DNA of 64,000 nt, taken from contig NZ_JABANE010000029.1 of the NCBI RefSeq assembly GCF_012844305.1, forward strand, positions 1-64,000, read 5' to 3'. Of this stretch, positions 29,794-40,040 are shown one piece after another; the stretch's first letter is position 1, and each line of letters begins with the position of its first letter. This DNA is from Flammeovirga aprica JL-4. GTDB lineage: Bacteria; Bacteroidota; Bacteroidia; Cytophagales; Flammeovirgaceae. The notes below the pieces were generated by a model that did not search any database, was not told the origin of the DNA, and worked only from the letters and a program-made list of their open reading frames with translations. Position numbers and translations under genes: made by a program.

Positions 29794-32700
29794 ATGAAAT
29801 ATCTATTTACAAAATTGATACTTGGTATTATGATGCTTTCATCCATCATTTGTTCTCAATCCGTAGGACAAGTGGTTGCTGAAAAAGTAAGAGCGGTACC
29901 TACTATTGACGGAGATGCGACAACAGAATTTTTATTCCTTGAGCATCTTATTGCAACAAAAGCTTCTGATAGTGGACAAGACTTACAAATATCAGATACT
30001 CAAATTGAAGCTTCAAAACCAGGGGCTTATGTAGAATACCAAGTTAAATCTACTGCTGGAGGTGATTTTTTGGTAGTTATTTTAGCTGGTACAGAAAAAG
30101 ATAATGCACAGCTAAATGTTGGTGCTTATAAAACAACATCAGAAACATGGCCTGCAGAAGGTTTAGGCGAAACACAATCTATCCTTAATACAAATAACTG
30201 GGCGCACCAAAACCCTTATTATTTTCCATTGACACTAGAGGCTGACGAAGTGTATACAGTTAGAATTAACTATGTTAATACAGTTGCTAACGATTGGATC
30301 TGTAATATTCACGGTATCTCATTTGAAGAGTCAACGGGTTCAGTAGATGCAACACTAAAAAGTTTGACAATTGATGGAACAGCTCTTGAGGGTTTTGATC
30401 CTGCGGTAACTTCTTATGATGTTCCATTGCCAATAGGTGCATCAACAATTGAGATTGCTGCTGAAGCAAATGATGCAAACGCAAAGTCTGTTGCAGGAAC
30501 TGGAGAGGTGACCATTACTGATAATGTTACACCAGTGACCATCACTGTGACTTCAGAAAGTGATACACAACAAGAGTATGTTCTTAACTTCTTCAAACCA
30601 ATTGAAGTAACTGTAGGTGCAACCATAAATGGTTTTTCTGACGCCTACCATAACAGTGGAATTGCGGGTAATGACTCAAAACTCAATAATATCCAAAATG
30701 GAGATTATATCGAATATTATGTTTATTCAGCAACGGATCAAGACATACAATTAAAACTAATCTGTTCTAATGGTTATGATACACCAAACAGCTTTTTAAA
30801 TATTTCTACTTACCCATTAGGGAGTGATTGGACACTAAATGAAGAATTATCTTACAATATTCCTTTTACAAGCTGGGGTAGATTTGATGATAGATTCATT
30901 GAGGGCATTTTAAGTTTTAATGCCAACGAAGTAAGTGTTTTAAGAATATACGGTATCACAGATCAGAACAATGCGGCCGATATTTTTGAATTGAGTTTTA
31001 CAGAAGCACCAGCGGAAGGTGTATCTACAGATGCAACTTTAAGTACTTTGACGGTCAATGATGTTGAAATTGAAGGTTTTAATCCTGATGTAATTCAGTA
31101 CACAGTGGCACTTCCTTTCAACACTACTTCTGTAAAATTAGGAGCTGTAGCTAATGACGCAGCAGCACAAGGTATTGAGGGATTAAGTGATAATTTGACA
31201 ATCTCTGAAGGAAAAACTACAGCAAGCATTGTTGTGACAGCAGAATCAGGAGCTAAGAAAACATATACAGTTGATTTTGTTACTCCAATTGAAATTGTCA
31301 ACAACAAAGCATTGGACATGCAAGAAGATGCTTATTACTACAAAGGTATGAATGTCATTCCAGGTAGATTGAATTCAACGAAAAACGGTACTTACATTGA
31401 ATATTATGTGTATTCAGCGACTGACTTAAATGTTACAATGAAGGTGAACTGTACCAACGGTTACGACACGCCTGATAGTTATCTGAATGTATCGACTTAT
31501 GAACTAGGTGGAGAATGGACTTTAGATCCTGCGAAATCATATAACGTTCCATTTGTAGGAGTTGAAGGAGATTGGACTCAAGCAGATGATAGAAACGTGA
31601 ACATTCCAGTGATGTTAACAGCCAATACACCAGTAGTTTTAAGACTTTATTGTGTAACAACAACAGGAAATGCAGCCAATATTTATGGAATTTCATTTGA
31701 AGAAAACGTTGGTTCAACAGATGCTACATTATCTACTCTAACAGTTAATGATGTGGAGATTGAAGGTTTTGATCCTGAAAAGATTTCATATAGAGTCGTA
31801 TTGCCAATGAATACAAGTTCTGTGAAGATTGGAGGTACTGCTAACGATGCGGCTGCTCAAGGTGTAGAAGGATTAAGTGATGATTTCATGATCAATGAAG
31901 GAAATACGAGTACTACTATTGTGGTTACTGCAGAATCAGGAACTAGAAAAGAATATACAATCAACTTCGTGACTCCAATCCAAGTTGCAGTTGATAAAGC
32001 CTTGGATATTCAAGAAGATGTTTATCATTATGAGGGGTTGAATGTGATTCCTGGCAGAGTGAATGAGACAAAAAATAAGACGTTTATAGAGTATTATGTT
32101 TACTCTCCAGTTGATGCGGAATTCAGCTTTAATATTCAATGTACAAATGGATTTGACACACCAGATAGTTACCTGAATGTTTCAACTTATGAAATGGGAA
32201 CAGATTGGGAATTAGATCCTTCAAAATCATACAACGTTCCATTTGTGGGCGTAGATGGAGATTGGACACCTGCAGACGACAGATTTATCAATGCACCAAT
32301 TGCACTGAAAGCTAATACTCCTGCAATAGTTAGAGTATACTGTCTTGCTTCAACCACTAATGCTGCCAATATTTATGGATTTAAATTCTTAAAAGCCGAA
32401 AAATCAGCAGATGCTACTTTAAGTGATATCAAAATTGATGATGTATCAGTTTACGATTTCGATCCTGCCACATTTACTTATGATGTTTTATTGTCTAATG
32501 AAACTACATCAGTAAACATCACTGCTGAGACCAATAACGCTAAAGCTACCATCACAAGTGGTTTAGGAGCAATTGCTATTGATTCGGACCAAAAGCAGCA
32601 TGAAATCGTAGTATCAGCAGAAAACGGTGATGAGAAAACATACACAATCAACTTCACTAAAATTGCTCTGTCTGTTAATACCAACTTATCAGATTTACAA

Positions 32701-34200
32701 GTCAACAACGTTACGGTAGAGAATTTTGATCCAATGGTATTGAACTACGATGTAACACTTCCTGCTAAAACAACTTCAGTGGTAGTGGGTGCAACATTAG
32801 CGGATAATGCAAGTGAAATTCTTGAGGGAGTTGGAGAAGTTACTTTGACGGAGTATGAAACGGAACATGTAATTACTGTAGAAGCGGAAGCTGGAAATAA
32901 GAAAGATTACGTTATCAATTTCATTGTTTTAAAATCAGAAGTTGCCACGTTATCTGATCTACAAATCGATGGGGCAACAGTGACAGGTTTTGATGCGGCT
33001 ACTCAAACTTATGATGTGACCTTACCGGCGAAAACGACAAGCGTAGATATTGCTGCTACAGCCACGGATGCCGACGCAATGATAGATGGTGTAGGAACAA
33101 TCGCTTTAGACGCGTATGAGGTGTCTCACAGCGTTGTAGTGACTGCTGAGTCTGGTAATACAATGGAATATACAATCAACTTCACGGTCTTGAAATCAGA
33201 GGTAGCTACTTTATCCGATTTACAAATTGATGGAGCAACAGTAACAGGTTTCGATGCGGCTACTCAAACTTATGATGTGACCTTGCCAGCGAAGACATCA
33301 AGCGTGGAGATTGCCGCTACAGCTACGGATGCCGATGCAATGATAGATGGTGTAGGAACAATCACTTTAGACGCGTATGCGGTATCTCACAGCGTTGTAG
33401 TGACTGCTGAGGCTGGTAATACAATGGAATATACGATCAACTTCACAGTCTTGAAATCAGAAGTTGCGACTTTATCAGATTTACAAATCGATGGAGCAAC
33501 AGTAACAGGATTTGACGCAGCTACTCAAACTTATGATGTGACTTTAGCCGCGAAGACATCAAGCGTAGAAATTGCCACTACAGCCACAGATGCTGACGCA
33601 ATGGTAAATGGTATAGGAACAATCGCTTTAGACGCATACGAAGTGTCTCACAGCATAGTAGTGACTGCTGAGGCTGGTAATACAATGGAATATTCGATCA
33701 ACTTCACAGTCTTGAAGTCAGAAGATGCTACATTATCCGATTTACAAATCAATGGAGAAACAATTGCAGGTTTTGATAAATCAGTGAAATCATATGAGGT
33801 GGTTTTAACTGAAATTTCTACGATGGTGATCGGAGCAACGGCAAGTGATATTGATGCTGATGTAAGCGGTTTAGGTGAAATTATTCTTTCAGAAGGAGAG
33901 TTGTCACATACTGTAACGGTTACTGCTGAGGCGGGTAATACAGAAGAGTATGTGATCAACTTTAAAGTTTCTATTGTTAGTTCTATTGATGTAGCGCAAG
34001 AATACTTCAAAGTAATCGCTTCAGTAGGAACGATTCAAGTAAACAACTTGAAAGGAGGAGAGCAAATCGCAATCTATGATCTAGAAGGCAGACAAATTAA
34101 AAACCTTACTGCAACATCAGGTGCTTACGCTACAACAATGGCAAGAGGTATCTACTTAGTGGTAGTTGGAAATCATGTCTCAAAAGTATTTGTGCAATAA
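29794..34200 (+). CDS. T9SS-exported repeat protein: glycan-binding-like and cadherin-like beta-sandwich modules
   Basis: A 1468-residue secreted protein; the ATG at 29794 gives a signal peptide (KLILGIMMLSSIICSQSVGQ) and is preferred to the ATG at 29755. Four modules of about 140 residues (YIEYYVYSATD ... NAANIYGISFEE) resemble CBM6-type sandwiches. They alternate with cadherin-like beta-sandwich repeats (PF12733 type: DATLSTLTVNDVEIEGFNP, VVTAESG, YTVDF). The C-terminal third is a run of these repeats, three of them nearly identical. The protein ends in a T9SS sorting domain (IAIYDLEGRQIKNL ... YLVVVGNHVSKVFVQ). No catalytic motif was seen; it is probably a surface glycan-binding or scaffolding protein. 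It lies between a sulfatase and a heparinase-like gene in the same operon. Confidence 0.75.
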   Translation: MKYLFTKLILGIMMLSSIICSQSVGQVVAEKVRAVPTIDGDATTEFLFLEHLIATKASDSGQDLQISDTQIEASKPGAYVEYQVKSTAGGDFLVVILAGTEKDNAQLNVGAYKTTSETWPAEGLGETQSILNTNNWAHQNPYYFPLTLEADEVYTVRINYVNTVANDWICNIHGISFEESTGSVDATLKSLTIDGTALEGFDPAVTSYDVPLPIGASTIEIAAEANDANAKSVAGTGEVTITDNVTPVTITVTSESDTQQEYVLNFFKPIEVTVGATINGFSDAYHNSGIAGNDSKLNNIQNGDYIEYYVYSATDQDIQLKLICSNGYDTPNSFLNISTYPLGSDWTLNEELSYNIPFTSWGRFDDRFIEGILSFNANEVSVLRIYGITDQNNAADIFELSFTEAPAEGVSTDATLSTLTVNDVEIEGFNPDVIQYTVALPFNTTSVKLGAVANDAAAQGIEGLSDNLTISEGKTTASIVVTAESGAKKTYTVDFVTPIEIVNNKALDMQEDAYYYKGMNVIPGRLNSTKNGTYIEYYVYSATDLNVTMKVNCTNGYDTPDSYLNVSTYELGGEWTLDPAKSYNVPFVGVEGDWTQADDRNVNIPVMLTANTPVVLRLYCVTTTGNAANIYGISFEENVGSTDATLSTLTVNDVEIEGFDPEKISYRVVLPMNTSSVKIGGTANDAAAQGVEGLSDDFMINEGNTSTTIVVTAESGTRKEYTINFVTPIQVAVDKALDIQEDVYHYEGLNVIPGRVNETKNKTFIEYYVYSPVDAEFSFNIQCTNGFDTPDSYLNVSTYEMGTDWELDPSKSYNVPFVGVDGDWTPADDRFINAPIALKANTPAIVRVYCLASTTNAANIYGFKFLKAEKSADATLSDIKIDDVSVYDFDPATFTYDVLLSNETTSVNITAETNNAKATITSGLGAIAIDSDQKQHEIVVSAENGDEKTYTINFTKIALSVNTNLSDLQVNNVTVENFDPMVLNYDVTLPAKTTSVVVGATLADNASEILEGVGEVTLTEYETEHVITVEAEAGNKKDYVINFIVLKSEVATLSDLQIDGATVTGFDAATQTYDVTLPAKTTSVDIAATATDADAMIDGVGTIALDAYEVSHSVVVTAESGNTMEYTINFTVLKSEVATLSDLQIDGATVTGFDAATQTYDVTLPAKTSSVEIAATATDADAMIDGVGTITLDAYAVSHSVVVTAEAGNTMEYTINFTVLKSEVATLSDLQIDGATVTGFDAATQTYDVTLAAKTSSVEIATTATDADAMVNGIGTIALDAYEVSHSIVVTAEAGNTMEYSINFTVLKSEDATLSDLQINGETIAGFDKSVKSYEVVLTEISTMVIGATASDIDADVSGLGEIILSEGELSHTVTVTAEAGNTEEYVINFKVSIVSSIDVAQEYFKVIASVGTIQVNNLKGGEQIAIYDLEGRQIKNLTATSGAYATTMARGIYLVVVGNHVSKVFVQ
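32938..33720 (+). repeat. Three in-phase 261-bp tandem repeats inside the T9SS repeat gene
   Basis: Units begin at 32938, 33199 and 33460 and each encodes 87 residues starting EVATLSDLQIDGATVTGFDA. They are nearly identical at the DNA level; a fourth, diverged unit begins at 33721. The high identity points to recent duplication or ongoing homogenisation. Confidence 0.9.
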
Positions 34201-34217
34201 ATAGTGAAAAAGTAAAG

Positions 34218-34240
34218 CCAGCACCTGTTTCAGGTGCTGG
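34218..34240 (+). other. Intercistronic stem-loop
   Basis: ccagcacctg, ttt, caggtgctgg: a perfect ten-base stem, 67 bases before the heparinase-like gene. It lacks a T run and matches the stem at 27834-27854, so it may set mRNA ends within the operon. Confidence 0.6.
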
Positions 34241-34307
34241 TTCACCACCAAAATTCATCAAAAGTATAGGATAAAAATCTACAGTTTTCAGAAACACTTC
34301 TACATCA

Positions 34308-36983
34308 ATGAGAAAATCTAATTACATCATATTCCCCCTATTGATCTTACTGAATATCTTTGTCTCCTGTAAAGAATCGCCTGTCAATCATCCTACAATT
34401 TATGTGAAGGAAAATGACAGAACAGAAGTTCTAAAGAAGATAGAGGAACAGGATTGGGCAAAGCAATCGTATCAAAAAATTAGCAATAGAATTACACCCT
34501 ATGTACTTCGTCATATGAATGATCCGGAATGGATCACATCACGCCTTTCTATGTACTGGAAAGAGGGCGAACGTTTTACACAGTGCTACATCAATAAAAA
34601 TCAAGACTGGGATTATGGCACTGGCAATGCACCCGTACCCACGGTTCGTTTTCCTGGCATGCGTAGATGGAATAATTATATCAATGTCCCTTTGGAAAAT
34701 CGAATTCCTTATAGCGAATCGGGCGATATGCTAGGTATAGACCGTTCAAGCAGTGATAAATCATATGTAAAAGTGCCTTACAAAAAATCAGGTCATATGA
34801 TTCGATACAATAACCTTGACATTTTAAAATTAGGGGAGGAAGCGGCTTTTCTTTATTGGTTGACAAAAGACGATAAGTACGCAAAGTTTGCAGCAGATAT
34901 CTATTGGACGTGGATTTTAGGAACTTACTACATGGAACCGCCTTTGGACCCTAACAAAGCAACGAAAGGACCTGGAGGATATGAACCGGGAGGAATTTTA
35001 GGTTATTATGACGTAGAGCAAATTCATGATAATACACAAGTCAGTGCGGCAGTCATTTACGATTTTCTGTATTACTATCTTCAAGATCATCCACATGAGC
35101 ATTTAAAAGAAATCAACAAAAGTGTAGTGGAAGTGTCGGGCGTTGTATTCAAGCGTTATATCGATTTAGGTTTGATCAGAGGAGGCAAAAGAGGAAATTG
35201 GAATGTCAATGGCTTTAAAAATATCTTGAACAGTATGTTGGTATTGGAGCCGAATGATTTCTATAAAGATGGAAAAGGAAAGGATTATTACATTCCGTAC
35301 TACACAGAAATCACGACAGATTATCACGCCGCATTGCCAGATATTATGAAGGTTTGGGATGAAAAAACGGGACTTTGGCCTGAGTCACCAGGTTACGCAT
35401 CTGGAATGATCCCAACGGTTTTTGATATGGGCTTAAAGCTTTACAATAACAACATCAATACAATGGGCAACAACCCCATGATTTTGAAGGCTGTTTTAGC
35501 CAATCTGAATTGGTTAGACGCAAGAGGTAATTTAGTTGTATTTGGAGATATGAGAGGCGGTCCATTTGGATACGACATTTTTGAAGATGTGATGGCGTAT
35601 TATGTGAAAGAAGGAAATCAGGAGGGAGCATCACAAATGGCGGCGATCATACAGAAAGGTGTGGATTTAGGACAGCACCAGCGTGATAATTTTGATTGGA
35701 AAGGTATCTCTTTGTATCAACCTCTTTCAAATGTGGAAGGAAAACTTCCGTTCAAAGAATCAGTATATTCAGAACGTCACCGTCATGTCATTCAAAAAAA
35801 TGGCAACGATGCTGACAATGCAATGATGTTTACACTGTACGGTGGAGATAAAGGAGCCCACCTTTCTGCCAATGGATTAGCAATGCAGTTATACTCAAAA
35901 GGATGGGCGATTTCACCAAAATCTTCCGCTTATGAGTCATACTGGACGGAAGATTTCAAATACTTCAGTGGGGCAACGGGGTCGAATACCGTACTTCCAG
36001 GTTATTCAAAAGGGGAAATTGTAGTGAATGGAATTGATCCTGAAATTGGAGATAACGGTTTTTACAATACTAAAGTGACTTCAAAAAACTGTTCTTTTAC
36101 AGATATTTCTGCCTCTGAGAAAAGACGTTTAGTTGCCATGATCAGAACTTCAGAAAATGCAGGGTATTATGTCGATATTTTCCGTTCTGATTTAGATGAA
36201 AATGATTACCTCTATCACAACCTTGGAAATGATTTTCAATTGTACACTGCAGATGATAAAAGCATTTCAACCACAGCGGTTAACAGTTTAGGACCAACTT
36301 ATCACAAAGGTTATACATATTTCAAGAATCCAAAGAAAGCAAACTGGGAACAGGATTTTAAAGCTCGATGGACCATCAATGCGGTATCGCCAAGCCTAGT
36401 GACAGATATGTGGATGGTAGGTCAAAATAACCGATCACTTTTCCAAGTGGAAGCACCTGCAGTTACGTTGAGAAATGATATCACACCTCAGGCTGTCAAT
36501 AGCAGTCCTGAAGGAACACCAACTTTGATTGTGAGACAAAACAGCAATGCACTGAAAGATCCATTTGTAGCCGTTTTTGAATCTTATTTTGAAGGAGAAT
36601 CTTCTTTGGTAAATGTCTCTTCTTTAGAGAAAAATAAAAGTGAGATCACAGCATTACAAGTAGAATCCAAGAAAGGTTTAATTCAAAATATTATTTCCTC
36701 TACTGATAACGAATCACATAAACTACAAAACGGAGTGGAGTTTAATGGCATTTTTGGAGTGACATCATTCAAAGACAATCAGCTCGATTACCTCTACTTA
36801 GGAAAAGGAAAGCGCTTAACACTCAACGATTATACCATCGCCTCAAAAAATGGGAATGATGTGTCGGCTGAACTGCGTTTTGAAAAAGGACAATACTATT
36901 ACTCGTCAAATGATGAGGTGATTATTACCATCAAAGGAGAACATCAACAGGAATACCCTGCTGGATACAATATAGAACTATAA
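34308..36983 (+). CDS. Heparinase II/III-like lipoprotein, probable polysaccharide lyase
   Basis: An 891-residue lipoprotein (LLILLNIFVSC then KES). Residues about 90-480 are helical and resemble the alpha/alpha toroid of heparinase II/III-type lyases (DVEQIHDNTQVSAAVIYDFL, GNWNVNGFKNILNSML, GLWPESPGYASGMIPTVFDM). Residues about 490-880 are the beta-sheet half (YSERHRHVIQKN, FTLYGGDKGAHLSANGLAMQ). Such enzymes cleave next to uronic acids by beta-elimination and leave an unsaturated end, which the GH88 encoded at 44958-46214 would remove. The exact PL family cannot be given; PL12, PL15, PL17 and the ulvan-lyase group PL40 share this fold. It is 10 bases upstream of the GH29 gene. Confidence 0.7.
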   Translation: MRKSNYIIFPLLILLNIFVSCKESPVNHPTIYVKENDRTEVLKKIEEQDWAKQSYQKISNRITPYVLRHMNDPEWITSRLSMYWKEGERFTQCYINKNQDWDYGTGNAPVPTVRFPGMRRWNNYINVPLENRIPYSESGDMLGIDRSSSDKSYVKVPYKKSGHMIRYNNLDILKLGEEAAFLYWLTKDDKYAKFAADIYWTWILGTYYMEPPLDPNKATKGPGGYEPGGILGYYDVEQIHDNTQVSAAVIYDFLYYYLQDHPHEHLKEINKSVVEVSGVVFKRYIDLGLIRGGKRGNWNVNGFKNILNSMLVLEPNDFYKDGKGKDYYIPYYTEITTDYHAALPDIMKVWDEKTGLWPESPGYASGMIPTVFDMGLKLYNNNINTMGNNPMILKAVLANLNWLDARGNLVVFGDMRGGPFGYDIFEDVMAYYVKEGNQEGASQMAAIIQKGVDLGQHQRDNFDWKGISLYQPLSNVEGKLPFKESVYSERHRHVIQKNGNDADNAMMFTLYGGDKGAHLSANGLAMQLYSKGWAISPKSSAYESYWTEDFKYFSGATGSNTVLPGYSKGEIVVNGIDPEIGDNGFYNTKVTSKNCSFTDISASEKRRLVAMIRTSENAGYYVDIFRSDLDENDYLYHNLGNDFQLYTADDKSISTTAVNSLGPTYHKGYTYFKNPKKANWEQDFKARWTINAVSPSLVTDMWMVGQNNRSLFQVEAPAVTLRNDITPQAVNSSPEGTPTLIVRQNSNALKDPFVAVFESYFEGESSLVNVSSLEKNKSEITALQVESKKGLIQNIISSTDNESHKLQNGVEFNGIFGVTSFKDNQLDYLYLGKGKRLTLNDYTIASKNGNDVSAELRFEKGQYYYSSNDEVIITIKGEHQQEYPAGYNIEL

Positions 36984-36993
36984 GAAACAGACA

Positions 36994-38352
36994 ATGAGAA
37001 AATACACGAAACTGATCTGCTTAGCTACAATGCTTTTAGGCTTTGCATGTAATTCTGTCAAAAAAACAGAAGAAGTGAAACTAACCGATGATGAACGTAT
37101 GGAATGGTGGAGAGATGCCCGTTTTGGCATGTTTATCCACTGGGGTGCTTACTCTATGCTTGGTGGAGAATACCAAGATTCGATCTGCTGGGGCGGTGCC
37201 GAATGGGTGATGGATAAATTAGATATGACGATTGAGGAATATGAAAAGTACCCACGAAGTTTTAACCCAGTGGATTTCAATGCTGAAAAATGGGTTTCAT
37301 TAGCTAAAAACGCAGGCATGAAATATATTGTATTGACCTCAAAACACCATGATGGTTTCTGTTTATGGGATTCAAAAGTAACTGAATATGATATCATGGA
37401 TACTTCACCATTCAAGCGAGATATTATCAGAGAAATGGCCGAGGAATGTAAAAAGCAAGGTATTGTTTTCTGTCTGTATCACTCTATCACGGACTGGCAT
37501 CACCCTCAAGCACAATCTGTTTTTTACCCTGATTACAACATTGGGCAAAAAGATCAGACAAAATCAAATCCTGAATTTCCGAAGTATTTTAAAAACTATC
37601 TGAAACCACAAGTTGGAGAACTTTTAAGCAATTATGGAGACATTGGCGTCATATGGTTTGATGGAGAATGGATTGCTGATTATACTACAGAAATGGGTAA
37701 AGAAATGTATGACTACATTCTAGATTTACAACCCAACACAATTGTCAACAACAGAGTGGATAAAGGACGTAACGGTATGGCGGGTTTCAATGTGGAAGGA
37801 AATTTTGTAGGTGATTTTGGTACGCCAGAGAAAGAAGTTCCGGCAACAGGTATCGATGAAGATTGGGAAGCATGTTTCACCATGAACGGTTCTTGGGGCT
37901 ATAAACCTTCTGATTTGAACTGGAAAAGCGATACATTATTGATCCAAAGTTTAGTAGACATCGTATCAAAAGGCGGTAACTTCTTGTTGAATATTGGCCC
38001 TGATGGTCTAGGTAATGTTCCTGAAGAAAGCGTAGTTCGTTTGAACACAATGGGAGAGTGGATGAAGGAGAATGAAGAAGCCATTTACGGAGCAAAAGCA
38101 AGTCCATTTGAAAAACCAGAATGGGGTGTTTATACCTCAAAAGGAAATGTAGTTTATGCTCACGTTTTTGATTGGCCAGAAGACGGCAAACTTCCATTAA
38201 ACGAAAAAGTAAAAGTGAAAAGTGCTACACTGTTAGCATCTTCAGGTTCAAATGTAGAGTGGGTAGAAGGGGCACTTCAGTTACCATCTCAACCTACCAA
38301 TAAGTTTGTTTCAGTCGTTAAAATTGTTTTAGACCAAGAACAACCACTGTAG
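36994..38352 (+). CDS. GH29 alpha-L-fucosidase, lipoprotein
   Basis: A 452-residue lipoprotein (MLLGFAC then NSV). It starts with the GH29 hallmark WWRDARFGMFIHWGAYSML and continues through KYIVLTSKHHDGFCLWDSK, the CLYHSITDWHHP loop and VIWFDGEW, where D223 is the predicted nucleophile. NFLLNIGPDGLGNVPEESV and a short C-terminal sandwich complete it. It should release alpha-L-fucose (some GH29 members also act on alpha-L-galactose) from oligosaccharides in the periplasm. It is the last gene of the operon that begins at 22047; a hairpin-rich repeat follows. Confidence 0.9.
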   Translation: MRKYTKLICLATMLLGFACNSVKKTEEVKLTDDERMEWWRDARFGMFIHWGAYSMLGGEYQDSICWGGAEWVMDKLDMTIEEYEKYPRSFNPVDFNAEKWVSLAKNAGMKYIVLTSKHHDGFCLWDSKVTEYDIMDTSPFKRDIIREMAEECKKQGIVFCLYHSITDWHHPQAQSVFYPDYNIGQKDQTKSNPEFPKYFKNYLKPQVGELLSNYGDIGVIWFDGEWIADYTTEMGKEMYDYILDLQPNTIVNNRVDKGRNGMAGFNVEGNFVGDFGTPEKEVPATGIDEDWEACFTMNGSWGYKPSDLNWKSDTLLIQSLVDIVSKGGNFLLNIGPDGLGNVPEESVVRLNTMGEWMKENEEAIYGAKASPFEKPEWGVYTSKGNVVYAHVFDWPEDGKLPLNEKVKVKSATLLASSGSNVEWVEGALQLPSQPTNKFVSVVKIVLDQEQPL

Positions 38353-38356
38353 AATT

Positions 38357-38490
38357 GAATGAAGAATTAAGAGGGAAGAATGAAGAATTATGGTTCTTGA
38401 TGTGGCTTAATAACCACCATAAAAACCATTTTACGAACCATAATTCTACATTCTTAATTCTTCATTAAAAAAGTTCAATAACTTTTTTTC
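38357..38490. repeat. Inverted repeat with terminator-like tail, family shared with 43485-43654
   Basis: Left arm aatgaagaattaagag and right arm cttaattcttcatt, with further pairing of gaattatggttc and gaaccataattc inside, form a long hairpin directly after the GH29 stop. The tail aaaaaagttcaataactttt is a short stem followed by T, so it can act as the operon terminator. The right arm and tail recur almost exactly at 43609-43663. Confidence 0.6.
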
Positions 38491-38511
38491 TAATACTTAT
38501 ATCCAACTGAG

Positions 38512-38616
38512 CTTCTGAGTACCAAGGTCATCGTTCGCAATCTTGTTTAATAGTGATACACAATTATTTTGAAGAGAGAAAAGAGACATTGCGGATGATG
38601 TCTTGGTACTCAGAAG
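38512..38616. repeat. Long inverted repeat of unknown function
   Basis: cttctgagtaccaaggtcat... (38512-38541) pairs with its imperfect reverse complement (38588-38616) across a 46-base loop. It lies in the 469-base gap before the MFS gene, where no gene is seen. It could be a degenerate MITE or a structured leader of the MFS transcript. Confidence 0.5.
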
Positions 38617-38821
38617 TAGTCAGTACATTGTAAACGCAGTTTTCAATTAGCTAAGTTTTTTAAAATTGTGAGATTTCTGATGATCTAACATTAGCAACAA
38701 TGAACTTTCTACCCGATTAGTTTAGTAGTGCTTCCCCAGCCTTGAAAGTAGATCATAAAAAGCTTGTAGAAATTGAAAGTTTACAATGCATTCAGTTTTT
38801 ATTACTTCAAACAACACAATT

Positions 38822-40036
38822 ATGAATAGCAAAGTAACATCAACTGTATTACCAGTATTGTTTGGCTTTTTTGTAATGGGTTTCTGTGATGTAGTAGGCA
38901 TTACCGTAGCACATGTCAAAGAAGATTTACTGGTAGATTACAGCAAAGATTACCAAGATACACTTTCCAACTTAATTCCAGTAGCCCTATTTTCTATGTT
39001 TTTGATTTTCTCTATTCCTACGGGAATATTGATGACAAAAATTGGAAGGAAGAAGACAGTTTTACTCAGTAATATCATTACGGTATTTGCAATGTTTATA
39101 CCGCTGATTGAGTATTCTTTTGAAATGGCTTTGGTTGCATTTGCCCTATTAGGTATTGCCAATACCATCCTGCAAGTTTCACTAAATCCTCTTTTATCGA
39201 ATGTAGTGAGCGGAGACCAACTGACAAGTAGTTTAACTGCAGGACAATTTGTAAAGGCAATTTCATCTTTTACGGCACCTTTTATTGCGGCATTTGCAGC
39301 AAGCTATTTTAATAATTGGCAATACATTTTCCCTATTTATGCAGTCATCACTTTGGTTTCAACAATTTGGCTATACTTCGCACCTATTGAAGAAACAATC
39401 AGTACAGAAAAAGCAAGTTCATTTGGACAGGTTTTAGGTCTCTTAAAAGATAAAACAATTGCGCTTTTATTCTTAGGGATTCTGTTTGTGGTGGGTGTAG
39501 ATGTAGGAATCAATACCGCCGCTCCCAAAATTCTGATGGAGCGTTGTGGACTCACTTCCATTGAAGCAGGATACGGTCCAAGCGTATATTTTGCACTTCG
39601 TACATTAGGTGCATTCATGGGTGCATTCATTTTAGCAAAGCTTTCGCCAGCCAAATTCTTTAAAATAAGTATGGTGATTGCAGTAGCCGGTATTGTAGCT
39701 TTACTGTTTGTAGAAACAAAGATCGGCATCTTCGCCTTATACGGTCTAATCGGGTTTTTCATCGCCAATATCTTCGCCATTATTTTCGGTATGGCCATGC
39801 AAGTCCACCCCGATAAAGCCAATGAAATCTCAGGTTTAATGATCACAGGCGTATTTGGAGGAGCAATTATTCCATTTGCCATGGGACTATTATCAGATGC
39901 GATGCACTCACAAATGGGTGCTGTAATTATTATCCTAGGAAGTGCGGCTTACTTATTGATGGCTTCATTTACCATCAAAATAAAACAAAAAGCGTCCTCT
40001 GAGACAGTAAACGAAGATGCAGTTTTAGCAGAATAG
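38822..40036 (+). CDS. MFS sugar permease, FucP/NagP type
   Basis: A 404-residue membrane protein; the ATG at 38822 begins the first transmembrane segment and is preferred to the ATG at 38786. About 12 hydrophobic segments are seen. Family landmarks include GFFVMGFCDVVGITVAHVK in helix 1, PTGILMTKIGRKKTVL in the loop between helices 2 and 3, and QVSLNPLLSNV. It resembles the fucose/glucose/galactose permease group. It probably imports the monosaccharide (fucose, galactose or another) released by the periplasmic hydrolases. It is separated by only four bases from the DUF6250-like gene downstream. Confidence 0.8.
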   Translation: MNSKVTSTVLPVLFGFFVMGFCDVVGITVAHVKEDLLVDYSKDYQDTLSNLIPVALFSMFLIFSIPTGILMTKIGRKKTVLLSNIITVFAMFIPLIEYSFEMALVAFALLGIANTILQVSLNPLLSNVVSGDQLTSSLTAGQFVKAISSFTAPFIAAFAASYFNNWQYIFPIYAVITLVSTIWLYFAPIEETISTEKASSFGQVLGLLKDKTIALLFLGILFVVGVDVGINTAAPKILMERCGLTSIEAGYGPSVYFALRTLGAFMGAFILAKLSPAKFFKISMVIAVAGIVALLFVETKIGIFALYGLIGFFIANIFAIIFGMAMQVHPDKANEISGLMITGVFGGAIIPFAMGLLSDAMHSQMGAVIIILGSAAYLLMASFTIKIKQKASSETVNEDAVLAE

Positions 40037-40040
40037 AAAG

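Noticed and set aside
32938..33720. Tandem repeats as a CRISPR array
   Set aside because: Units are 261 bases, in frame and coding for beta-sandwich modules; there are no spacers and no cas genes.
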